From Strigops habroptila (Eukaryota > Chordata > Aves > Psittaciformes > Psittacidae), in assembly GCF_004027225.2 (NCBI RefSeq), contig NC_044284.2:42208420-42272419 (forward strand): a stretch of 64,000 nucleotides of DNA, read 5' to 3'. A program made the translations under genes and the position numbers. The notes below the pieces were generated by a model. The model saw only the letters and a list, made by a program, of their open reading frames with translations, did no database searches and was not told the origin of the DNA. Positions 1-9,043 of this stretch are shown here, in pieces. Every line of letters starts with the position of its first letter. Position 1 is the first letter of the stretch.

Positions 1-309
1 CCCTTTGCCCCAAATGCTGCATCAGCCGCCTTTGCAGGGGAAAGAGGGACGTGTGGTTTCTTGTTCATCAGTGTTCCCAAGCTCAAAGCCTTGTGCTTTC
101 AGCTGGCTTGGCACCAAGCACCTCATGTCCCAAACCCCAAGCTCTGTTGTGCCATCTGCTCCAGAATAGCAGCTGCCCTTCTGCATCCATGTGGTGGGGC
201 AGGAAATGTTGGCAAGTCACCCAAAATAAGCAAGGTGTCACCTAGCTTGTCTGCAACATCCCCTGCAGACTGGCTCCGACCTTCCTGTTCCCTCAGCCTG
301 AGCACTCAC

Positions 310-426
310 CTCCACATTGTACTTCTTGCGAGCCTTCGCCACTTTCACTGCAAGGTGCATGACCAAGAAGAAGCTGGCGGCCCCTGTAAGGATGACATAG
401 CCATACTCCTTGGAAAGAACAGCCAT
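310..426 (-). CDS. MGST3: MGST3 first coding exon (residues 1-39)
   Basis: The exon encodes [20 protein letters not shown] and continues to ARKKYNVE, which matches the N-terminus of microsomal glutathione S-transferase 3, including the first transmembrane helix (about residues 9-32) and the basic loop after it. The acceptor is at 435/434 (pyrimidine-rich CTCTCTCTCTGACAG on the minus strand), followed by a 7-base leader CACCAGC and the ATG at 424-426. The donor follows GAG at 310 (GTGAGT), phase 0, which agrees with a break after K-V-E in the family protein. The chosen ATG is the conserved start; the longer open frame reaching position 627 runs through the acceptor into intron 1 and is not real. 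The exon contributes 117 bases. The catalytic C-terminal part is not in the window. Confidence 0.93.
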
Positions 427-934
427 GCTGGTGCTGTCAGAGAGAGAGCTTGTTACTATTTCAGGGTGTGACTGGAGAAGTGACAGCTCACTACATGTGG
501 ATATGTGAGTATGGATGACTTGCTGCGTATGGACCCAAGACCTCCCAGCACAGGGACTGGCTGAAGGAAAAGAGAAATGGTGAGTTGGGGAGTTTTCTCT
601 TGGTGTCTGCTGGCTATTAAGCAGCAAAACTCACGGGCTCTCTGTCAAGTAGGCCTTAAAATGGCATAAGTGTTGGTGAGAGGTGGTGTATGGAGGACCC
701 TAGTTCTGCCTCTGGCTCAAAGTATGACTACAGCCAACAGTAGGTTCCATCAGCTCTGGCTGTGTCTGGCTAAGTCCTACCAACTCACTGACACTGACGG
801 TGCTGTGCCTGCAGGGATGCTCTGGGGAGGTGGACGGGAACTGATTGTTCATGGCCACTTCAACACCAGGGCTAGGGGCGACCAAATGAAGTCAGGAAAC
901 AGATTTGAAACAAAACAAAAGAGGTGTTTTTTCA

Positions 935-1060
935 TGCAGTAAGAAACAGACCCGTGGAACTCCCTGTTGAGGGATGCTGCCAATGCAGGCAGTTTTCATA
1001 AACTCAAGGAGAAACTAGGCAAGCTCTGGGAATAAGACGTAAATTGGGAATTATAATACA
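935..1060 (+). repeat. Possible ancient CR1/L3-type LINE remnant
   Basis: The stretch containing GTGGAACTCCCTG and then AACTCAAGGAGAAACTAGGCA follows the layout of the 3' part of old CR1/L3 LINEs (a 'gtggaactccctgcc' motif followed by a lysine-rich 'agattagacaag' motif). It is very degraded and short, so the assignment is weak. Confidence 0.3.
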
Positions 1061-2693
1061 GACATAGACACACTGGCTCAGAAATCCCCTGAGCTGAAAG
1101 GAGCTGGGCTACATGAATAGTTAGTTTGTACTGCTTAGGTCAACAATGAACCAATAATAAACCCCACCACAATAGCAATATCCACCAAACCTTTTTAGTA
1201 AAGAGGGACTGGCCAGATGAGTGATGCTCAGCCCCATGGCTTCAAGGGACCCTCTCAGGGTCACAAGTCAGTGAACAGCCTGCAACAACATGCAGCTGCT
1301 GGCATTTACCAACATCTGCACAAGCAAGTCTGCCAGCCAGGAGATGTCAGGGCCCGCATGGTTTTCATTTAATGGTTCTGCACTTCCTTGTGCAGGCCTG
1401 AGACAGAACCATGGAGCAGAAGGTGCATCCAGCAGCCTCTGCCACACTGCCCTGCAGCAAGGCTGTGTTGCGTGCTTCTCCCTCCTTCCTGCTGCCCATC
1501 TGCTGGACCAGCCTGCGCTGCTGGGAAATGCTCAACACCAAGTGCCCTGCCACCCTCCCTGGCTGCAAGTGAGCACAAGGGTCCTTCCTCACAACCCTCT
1601 GGCAGGGGTCCTCTTACACAATCCCAAACCTCAGATCTTGTCTGTCTGTGTGACCCAAGACAGTGCTGCATGATGCAGCACAGCAGAAAACAGCAGAGAC
1701 CTCTCTCCAGCATGGAGATGATTCCCCCTCCAAGCCAAACCCCAGCTGATACCTATCTCCATCCAGTGCCTCCATGATATAATGAGGTTTTGGAGTCTCC
1801 TGCGCTATCCCACCAGCAGTCTGGCAGTGTTGGAGAAAATGGGCCACCTCATGGAACTGGTGCAAACAGCCTTCCTACTGCAGCAGCACTAGCTTCTCCC
1901 CCCACCCCCCCCCGGGATCTTAGGAACCAGAGGGTTTTATTTCTCCTTTGCAAAGGGATTATTACCAATAGAGCAAGATGAAGACAACAGCTAGCTTTGT
2001 CCACATGAAGTTTGATAAACAATTATCAGTAAGAGCACTGAAATCCTAAAGTAACGAAGAAAAGTCAGCTGCACCCACGTGTAATAGAGCTTAGCACCTG
2101 ACAGATGGCACACTGGATATAGAACACATTCCCACCCAATAGAGCGGGTCGATGGTCAGATTTCCGCCTTCAAATTACAAGGTTGGTGGAGAACACCCGC
2201 CAGCCAGCAAGAACCAGGCACTTTATCTTCACAGTGCTAAATTATAATATGGAGTTTCATCTTAGCAGCAAAGACCACAGCAAGCATTAAGCCAGGTGTA
2301 TTATAAAGCTGCTACTCTTACCCTGTTAGTATAAAACTGTACCTGAAACCTTTGCTTTAGTAATTTGGAACTGCTTTAAACACTCCAAAGTCAACAGGAC
2401 TTTCAGCCTCTCTCTGATTGCACGCCTAGTGCCTGTTTCCGGATTCTGGTTCCTCGAGCATTTCAGGAGCCTTTGTCTGCAGCTGCAAGGACTCTGCTGA
2501 CAAGCACTGGCATGGTGCACAAGACTGAATTTGTATCTTCCATGCAGAGATGCTTCAGGCCAGGGCCACACGACCAAGAGATTCCAGAGCATGACACAGC
2601 ACTGACTGGGAGCTGTAGCAGAATTGCTCCTGGGGGTGCTTTTACTCCAGATTAAGGATTTTTACCAAGTTTGCCATAACACTACGGCTACTA

Positions 2694-2703
2694 TGAGTCA
2701 GCA
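2694..2703 (+). promoter_or_regulatory. Candidate AP-1 / CNC-Maf (antioxidant-response type) site
   Basis: The sequence TGAGTCAGCA at 2694-2703 fits the core bound by AP-1 and by NRF2 or BACH1 with small Maf proteins. It lies in MGST3 intron 1, roughly 430 bases downstream of the first-exon donor. NRF2 control of glutathione-metabolism genes is well known; use of this particular site is inference. A 10-base match can occur by chance. Confidence 0.35.
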
Positions 2704-2814
2704 AACCTCAGCAAGTCTCACTGTGCAGACCAGCGCTTCGGTTCTGCCTGGACTACCCGACAAAAGCTCAGGCTTTCACTCAAGCCAGGAGAGCCTTTTG
2801 AGCTCTCTGTCAGC

Positions 2815-3330
2815 CGACGAGCGCGCAGACTTTGCTCCACAGGCAGTCTGCAAGCGCCGCGGGTAGGGTCAGGCTCTAAGTAAGCTGACCATGCCGGGGT
2901 GCAGGCGACGCCCCGCCGCTCTCCGCTCACCGCAGTCACTTCCCCCGAAGCCTGCTCCCGGAGGGAAGGAGAAGTCAGGGAGGAGGGTCACGGCGCCCGC
3001 TGTATTTTCTTTGCCATCAGGATAATCACATAATAAGCACGCATTCAGAGCACTCGCTCCACCCGAGCTCCCTCCCCACCGCGTTCCCCGCAGCCGGAGA
3101 GGCAAGCCAGCTCCCGCGGCCCTCACTCACCCTGGGGCGCGGCGCAGAGTAGCCGATCGCGGTACGTTCGGAGCCGGAAGCGAGGCCGCGCCCGGGGCCG
3201 GGTCTGCCCGCGGCAGCGCCCGCAGGCGGGGCCCCACCGTGTCCAGCCCTCCGCTGCCGGCAGCGCGGGGCGGTGCTTATCGACTGCGTGGGGCTCTCGG
3301 GTGCGTCTTGAGAGGTGAGTTTAACGGGGA
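2815..3330 (-). promoter_or_regulatory. MGST3: MGST3 CpG-island promoter and non-coding exon 1
   Basis: This block is GC-rich and dense in CpG, in contrast to the DNA on both sides. On the minus strand a strong donor (CCCCAGG then GTGAGTGAGG, border at 3131/3130) would end a 5'-untranslated first exon running from roughly 3131 to 3230. No TATA box stands out, as usual for CpG-island promoters of broadly expressed genes. The exact transcription start cannot be read from sequence. Plus-strand open frames crossing the island are composition artefacts. Confidence 0.7.
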
Positions 3331-4370
3331 TTCAGGTGGCTCTGCGGAGGGTTTTGCCGTGCAAAAATACACTACGGAGTTTGCTGAGGGCGCACCTGTC
3401 CTACTTGGTAGTTCTGCATATGTGTCACCAGCGCACACGTTTCCTTCACGGAATGCACTGCTGTGTCCACTCCTAACCATTTTTGTCATACCGATTATAC
3501 CTAAGACAGAGATTGCAGCTTTGATTCGCAGTCTGCAGTTTAACGGCTTTAAGAGAGTATACCATGCTTGCTGAAATCTTCAGCTTTTCCTTTCTATTTC
3601 ACCAGATCCTGCTAGTACTGGATGAAGAAGCCAGTGTTTCACATGTCAAGTCGATGTACTTGGTCATGTAAACAGATACTTTTCTTGGCAATTACCAACG
3701 TTAGAGATATGAAAGATCTTACCTCTCCCTTTTTTCTGGTCTGCATATGGGACTTTGACATCGAAACACAAGACATTTCCAAGAATACTTGGAGTGTGTG
3801 TAAGCCATGTTTTTTACATTAATTTTGAGATACATGATACAAAACTGAAGCTGAACTTTGCATTTCTGTCAATGTTCATAAACCGGTGGAAGTGCACGGG
3901 GTGTGGCTGTAGGGGGACAGATGATGCCTTTCGCTGTCAACAAGTGTAATGGGGAAGCAAGCAAGACCCAGTGGGATCCTGGGCCCTTAAAAGTCCTGGA
4001 TTTAATCTCTTTGCTCACGTACCTGCCTTTCCACAGCAGAAAGTTTGTGGATTCCCCGGGGCTCCAGTAAGCTATCTAAGCTGGTCCAAACAATCTCTGC
4101 TGGGCTTTCTGGCCAGGGAGGGCTTGGTAAACCCCGTGGCTAGAGCACAGTGCTGGGGCCTTTCCCATGTTTCAGATCGTACCTCTTCAAGCAGGTCCCT
4201 ATGGCCCTGCTTTTCTGTGGTCTCATGGTAAAGCTGAAGTGTAAATGCCTGGCACTGTGCACACCTCTCAAGTGCTCCACCCAAACGAATATTTTGCCAG
4301 TGTCCTGGATCCCAGTGGAAGAAGACAAGTAGAGGTAGCACAGGGAGAGAAACTGGAGCAGAGACTTTCG
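3331..4370. other. Intergenic spacer MGST3-LRRC52, nothing recognised
   Basis: This roughly 1 kb lies between the MGST3 CpG island and the 3' end of LRRC52. No exon, repeat family or RNA gene could be recognised. Open frames here are short and overlap in several frames, as expected by chance. The two genes are arranged in the same direction, so LRRC52 transcripts must end close to the MGST3 promoter. Confidence 0.6.
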
Positions 4371-4381
4371 TCTCTTGCAGT

Positions 4382-4387
4382 TTTATT
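4382..4387 (-). terminator. LRRC52: Candidate LRRC52 polyadenylation signal
   Basis: TTTATT on the plus strand reads AATAAA on the minus strand, about 116 bases past the LRRC52 stop codon. It is the first canonical hexamer downstream of the stop and would give a very short 3' UTR. An A-rich run (4400-4414 on the plus strand) is adjacent on the gene side. Actual use is unverified. Confidence 0.45.
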
Positions 4388-4502
4388 TCACTTCAGGGGA
4401 AAAAAAAAAAAAAAGCATCTAAAGTGAGAGATCATGTGGGAAATGAGGCAGGAAGGGCCTGCCTTCAGTTCCCATGAGTTCAGAAGGATTTGTAGGGCGA
4501 TC

Positions 4503-4753
4503 CTAAGTGACTGTGTCTTCCTCTTCCTCCTCCTCTCCCTTTGAGATGTGGACTTCATAGATGACAGCACAGATGCCAGCCAGCCAGGCTGCCACAGTGC
4601 CGGCAAAGAATATGCAGAAGCCAGCGAGACACAGAAAGATGTAGTCTTGCTTGTACAGCTGCATCAGACAGTTGAAGTGGAGCTGTGCTTCCACTGCAGG
4701 CATTTTCAGGGCATGCAAGCCTTCTGGGGTATAGCAGGTAACATTGTCAGCAT
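4503..4753 (-). CDS. LRRC52: LRRC52 exon 2 (cap, transmembrane helix, acidic tail)
   Basis: The exon starts after CTCTGCAG at 4754 and reads, with the carried G, D-A-D-N-V-T-C-Y-T-P-E-G-L, completing the cysteine cap. A long hydrophobic stretch (YIFLCLAGFC then IFFAGTVAAW and on to IYEV) is the single membrane span, followed by H-I-S-K-G and a run of glutamates, ending at TAG 4505-4503. Phase 1 matches exon 1 exactly. Confidence 0.9.
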
Positions 4754-7700
4754 CTGCAGAGGGAAAAGCAGAAGCAAGACTCTTGCCTATGTCTTAAGTG
4801 TTAGTGAATAGAAGTCCTGATAGAAAAATGGTGGAGAGGTGTGAAAAATGTCTACAGACTTCACACCCCTCTCTCTCCATGGCTGAGGTAAAACAAGACA
4901 GGCAGACCCTTGCCCAACCACAACTGCCAGATTGCCTGAATGATTTTTGTGGTGTTGCCTCCATACATAGGAAAATACTGTCTGTTGGATTGTGCCACTG
5001 TGGCAAACTGCTGTCCCTGCACTGCTCTCTGCTGATTGAGCACTTTTATTTTAATATAAGAGAACTTGTGTGGGGTTTTTTAATCTCAAACACCTTCTGA
5101 AGGGATACAGTCTCAGTTATGCTGGAATAAAGCGTCGTGTGTGCATTTGACAATTAGGGTGGTTTGCAGTTAGGCATAGCCTCACCTGCTCTGTGAGAAA
5201 GAGGAAACTCATCAATGATTCAGTTCCACTGAAATAACAACTATACCCTGTCGTACTGTAATATATGTAGTGACAAAACAGGTACTGGTTTTCCCTCTGA
5301 AGGCCAAGCATGGTAAAAGCACCATCTCCTTCTGGTGCATGTGGAAACACAGGGTGCTCTTGGCCAGAGCCCTCTCCTTGCCTGGCAGGTTTTGTGTTCC
5401 CCAGAGCAGACACAGGCTTGTCACTGCTTGGTGCATGGGGTAGATGGGCCTGAGGGAAAGGGAGCAGTGGAGAGGAGGAGGGTTCAGTGTATTATCTCTG
5501 ATCTTGCTGCTAAGAACAGTACTTTACACTGTTTCATAACTGCCTGTAACCTCTATGTGGAAAATACTTTACTGTCTATAGGGAGCTTACTACAGCTAAT
5601 AAGACACAGGGATGTCTTTAATTTGGTTCTGTCCTAACACCAGCTTCCATTTGCCTTTCCCTTTTTTCCCCTTGGGCTCTTTTGTGGCCCTTTCTTACTT
5701 GATGGACAGACTTTCTCAAACAATTTCTCTTTTGCTGCTCTCTCTCTATTGTGTCGTGTGTTACTGAAAGCCAAGCTTTCTTCATCAATATGTGCTGTGC
5801 TGTGTTCCTCGGCAGTTTGGAAAAATTGAGTCCATGTGCTGCAGCTGCAGAACAAAGCTTTGCCCTTGGGACCAGTGTTTTCCTGGGAAAGGGAACTGGC
5901 GATTACCCTGCCTCATGAACACTTGGTGTCTATAGCCCAGTTGTAGAATCTCTCAATATGATGGGAAACAGCTGATCTTGGGATCCCAGGTGATGTAAAG
6001 AAGTCTTGGAGACCCTGTTTTCAAGAAATGGCTTTTATTCAGCAGCAAGCTGTGCTGTGCTGCTGCAGCTCATGGGACTCAATGCTCACCTGCATTGTGC
6101 ATACAGCTATTATTTTGGAAAAGATAAAATAAAAGAGTGCAAATTTCCTTTAAGGTGCTGGAGGAATAGTGGGACCCATATGGAGCCTCCCAGCCATAAG
6201 GATACGGATGCTTTTCTGAGCTCAACTTATGTTCTGTTTCACTCTGACCAGGAAATGTCAGCTGGGACCCAAACCAGAGCTCCTATGGGAACAGCAAAAT
6301 GTCCTTCTCTGACTTCTGAGCATTGGGTCACATTTGGTACAGAGAATCAGCCAAATGTACCTGCTCTGAGGGCTGAGGAGCATGGTCACAGCTGGAGGTT
6401 GCAGGATTTGTAATTTTTATCTGCCTTAGCATAACAGCTGCTATGTTCTTAAGGCAAAGTGCATTGTGTACTCTATTCACGTATGGTAAAGGGCTAGCAG
6501 GGGTCAGGGTGTGATCACAGCCCCACAGAAGTCAGCACCTAAACTCTCACTGGCTTCCACACTACCCAAACTTTTCCCAGAGACTCTGTCAGTGGAAGAT
6601 GACAGCAGAAGAGCTGACTGGCTTTCAGCCTGGCTTTGTTTTCAGCATTGAGTGGAATTGCTGCCTTAGAGGTTGTGTGGATGAGGTCTGCCTGCCAGGG
6701 ACGTTGTGTGGGAAGAGGCTAGCGGAAGGTGTTCCAGGTGTAAGGAACACTGGTGGATGGTGAGAGCTCAAGGCTGGAGAGGCTGCTCTGAGCAGGTCAG
6801 AACAGAGGCAGCATTTCCGCAGAAGGAGGGGGCTTAACTGATCGTTATACACACACTGGTACTGTGGCAGCACCAAAATGATCAGAGCAGGAGACGAGGC
6901 AGAAAATTCAGCAGCAGCTTTCCCACTGCTTATTTCCCCAGAGCAGTGTTGGGCTTCTTATTCTTGGCACTGCAGCCACAAGGTGCTGTGACTCGCAGGC
7001 ACCTTCTGAGGCTGAAACCAGGCATTTTAGAGCAGCAACAATGTTCTAGCTACAGGGTACACCTTCCTGACTGTCCTGAGGGTGTGAGCAAGAATGGCTC
7101 ACGGCTGTCTGTGCGTGGAGCACAGGTAACCCAGCTGCTCCAATTTGTGTTTTGTGCAAAACCAGAGCATGGGACATGCAGTGGCACAGCCCCGTGAGCT
7201 GAAGTTTTGAGAAGGAGAACAGAGGGCCCTCTCCGTTCCACAAAGATCTGCAGTAGGGAGAAGAGAGGTCCTGTTCACACAGCCCTCACCTGGAAAATGA
7301 ATGTTGCTCTCTGACATCCAGGTGATGAAGTCCAGAAGGGAACAGTTGCAGTGCCACAGGTTGTCACTGAGCCCCAGAAACCTCAGGTTGGGCAGGTCTT
7401 GCACAGTGCTGGTGTCCAGGAATGTTAAGCCTGTCCGGCTCACATCCAGGTGCCTCAGCCAGGTGTTGTTGGCAAAAGCATCCTTCTCAATGGCCACAAG
7501 GTTGGGATTGTCCGAGATCTTCAGTACCACCAGGCTGAGGAGGGGTGAGAAAGTGCTGAAGGTGACCTGTGTGAGACTGTTGAAGCTGAGGTCCAGATAG
7601 ACAAGCTTGGCCACACCAATGAAAGTGAAATCCAAGTCATGCCCTAAGAGGTTCTTCTTGCAGTCCAGATAGACCAAATCAGTCAAGAAACTCAATTCCA

Positions 7701-7914
7701 CTGTGGGCAGGTACGAGATGTTGTTTGCTGCCAGAATCAGCTGCCTGGTATCCAGTGGGATGGCCACAGGGAACTCCTGCAACTGCTGCCCTGTGCAGTT
7801 CACTTCCAGGTACTGACAGCTACACCTTCTTGGGCAGTTGATCCTCTCTGATGCCATCCCCATCCCCAAAAGAAACATGAGGCTCAGGGGCTGTGGTCTG
7901 CCTGAAGGAAACAT
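4503..7914 (-). CDS. LRRC52: LRRC52, leucine-rich repeat channel auxiliary subunit (two exons, complete)
   Basis: The coding sequence joins 7914-7290 to 4753-4503 and encodes 291 residues. In mammals LRRC52 is a gamma-type auxiliary subunit of BK-family potassium channels, best known with testis SLO3 (KCNU1), shifting voltage gating. Visible features: a hydrophobic signal peptide (about residues 7-20), an N-terminal cysteine cap C-P-R-R-C-S-C near 27-33, about five leucine-rich repeats, a C-terminal cap starting WHCNC, N-glycosylation sequons (N-C-T, N-N-T, N-C-S, N-V-T), one transmembrane helix (about 245-276), and a short acidic tail ending in six glutamates and D-T-V-T. The intron is phase 1 with GTGAGG donor and CTCTGCAG acceptor. 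An in-frame TAG sits just upstream of the start ATG. The domain layout is that of the LRRC26/LRRC38/LRRC52/LRRC55 group; the tail and synteny next to MGST3 favour LRRC52. Confidence 0.9.
4754..7289 (-). other. LRRC52: LRRC52 intron, no recognised content
   Basis: The single coding intron is about 2.5 kb. I recognise no repeat family, RNA gene or nested exon in it. Short open frames on both strands (for example 6006-6413) lack splice-border and homology support and are probably chance. Confidence 0.6.
7290..7914 (-). CDS. LRRC52: LRRC52 exon 1 (signal peptide and LRR ectodomain)
   Basis: This exon gives residues 1-208 plus one base of codon 209. It starts at ATG 7914-7912 (M-F-P-S-G-R) with TAG-ACC immediately before it, and ends ...S-N-I-H-F-P with the donor GTGAGG at 7289. 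It carries the signal peptide, both halves of the N-terminal cap, the leucine-rich repeats with L-x-x-L-x-L spacing, and the first cysteines of the C-terminal cap. A second in-frame ATG at 7878 (residue 13) could also serve but would shorten the signal peptide. The open frame that reads on to 7099 is intron. Confidence 0.92.
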
Positions 7915-8510
7915 GGTCTAAGAGCTTGCAGACTGCTCAGCCTTTTGGGGACTGTGAGCAGCCCTATGGAAGCTACATTACTGTCACAGCCATGCCAAGG
8001 AGGTGTCCGGCTGCAAGGCTGTCAGGAAGCACTTTGTGTCCGTGACTCACCTGACTCTTTGGCAGAGCGCCCAGCTGGAAACTGAGCCCGGTTTCTGGTG
8101 CAGAACAGTGGCTCGAGCTTCTCCATATCACACTTGGTGCCAGATGACACCTCTGTATAAATGGCTTGCAAAAGCTGCCCGGCTTCAGGAGCAGCGCTGT
8201 GACCTTGCTGGCTGAGCAGGAGCTGCTTTCAGCTAAGTGGAGGTGCAGAGGACGCGTGCATTGGATGAGAGCATCAAAACTGCGCAAGACAAGCGTAAAC
8301 AGTGCAAATGTTGTCACAAATGGGGTCAAACTGTAAAAGGTGATCACTAGTACTCATTAGTGAGAGAGCCCTCTGCAATGCTGCACTGCATTGGCCTTGG
8401 CTCCTCTCAGGAGTCGTGAGAAGGCAACTAAGGAGGTTCTTTCAGACTCATTTTTACCAAGGACAAGTTTTCCACAGACGCCTCAGTTCCCTCTGACTGG
8501 CCATGGTGTT
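7915..8510. other. LRRC52 upstream region, between divergent genes
   Basis: This is the DNA upstream of the LRRC52 start and ahead of the NUF2 CpG island. It is of ordinary composition. The LRRC52 transcription start cannot be placed: no convincing TATA box reads toward LRRC52 (the TATAAAT at about 8156 is on the plus strand). Nothing else is recognised. Confidence 0.5.
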
Positions 8511-8820
8511 CCTCCGCCTGCCCACCCCTACGCGGGAGGACCTGCCCTGCCCCTGAGAGAGGACCGCCGGTGGTAGGTGCCCTTGCAGCGTTTAGCACCA
8601 CAAGCCGGCTGCTGGCGGCCTTCTAAACCCCGCAGCCAGAGAGGTGCGAGGCCACCGCCACCCGTCGGCTGCCACAGCCGTGCCGGCGGCTCTGCGGTCT
8701 GCGGGCGGCACCCGGCCCCCTCCCACCGCCCGCCTCGGGCGGCCCCGCCCCGAGCTGCCAACGGCCGCCGCGCGCCGGGGCCTCGTCAAGGCCCGCCCCC
8801 TCCCGTCGGCGCGTTCGCGG

Positions 8821-8879
8821 ATTGGCCATCGGCGTGTTGCGCGAGACGCGGGGCGGGGGAGTTGCCCGCCAAATTCAAG
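8821..8879 (+). promoter_or_regulatory. NUF2: Cell-cycle promoter module: inverted CCAAT, GC box, CDE/CHR-like pair
   Basis: ATTGG (inverted CCAAT, NF-Y type) is at 8821-8825, a GC box at 8850-8858, and CCCGCC-AAA-TTCAAG at 8865-8879. On the minus strand the last element reads CTTGAATTTGGCGGG: a CHR-like CTTGAA beside a GGCGG CDE/E2F-like core, 42-56 bases before the NUF2 ATG. NF-Y plus CDE/CHR elements are the known arrangement of G2/M genes controlled by DREAM and MuvB-FOXM1 complexes, which fits a mitotic kinetochore gene. Binding is inferred. Confidence 0.5.
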
Positions 8880-8920
8880 CTGCGGGGCCGTTGGCGGTGT
8901 GGTGTCGGCTCGGCGTCGGG

Positions 8921-9043
8921 ATGGAGGTGCTCACCTTCCCCCACTACAGCCCCGACGATATCATCACTTACCTCCGCGGCCTCATCCTAACGGGCGCAGA
9001 GGCCCGGAACCTGGTCAAAAGTGACGTGTTCGGCAACCCCAAG
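8921..9043 (+). CDS. NUF2: NUF2 coding exon 1
   Basis: Residues 1-41, from [20 protein letters not shown] to V-F-G-N-P-K. The donor is AAG then GTGCGT at 9044, phase 0. It holds the start of the calponin-homology head and lies inside the CpG island. Confidence 0.95.

Larger units (their letters stand above)
1..3230 (-). other. MGST3: MGST3 gene, 5' portion (runs off left edge)
   Basis: This is the 5' part of microsomal glutathione S-transferase 3, an endoplasmic-reticulum membrane enzyme of the MAPEG family with glutathione transferase and peroxidase activity. Only one coding exon (310-426) and the probable non-coding first exon (donor at 3130/3129, upstream side from 3131) lie in the window. 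Intron 1 spans about 434-3130 and intron 2 occupies 1-309. Identification rests on the close match of the encoded N-terminus to the family; the first-exon call rests on a strong donor inside a CpG island. The 3' exons lie to the left of the window. Intron 1 otherwise shows only a possible ancient LINE fragment near 0.95 kb and a CNC-Maf type site at 2694. Confidence 0.9.

Noticed and set aside
427-627. N-terminal extension of MGST3 upstream of the conserved ATG
   Set aside because: It crosses a strong acceptor (CTCTCTCTGACAG) and has no similarity to the family; it is intron sequence.
7099-7289. Reading LRRC52 exon 1 on through to 7099 as a single-exon 271-residue protein
   Set aside because: A good donor at 7289 and an in-phase exon 2 with the cysteine cap and membrane helix show the extension is intron.
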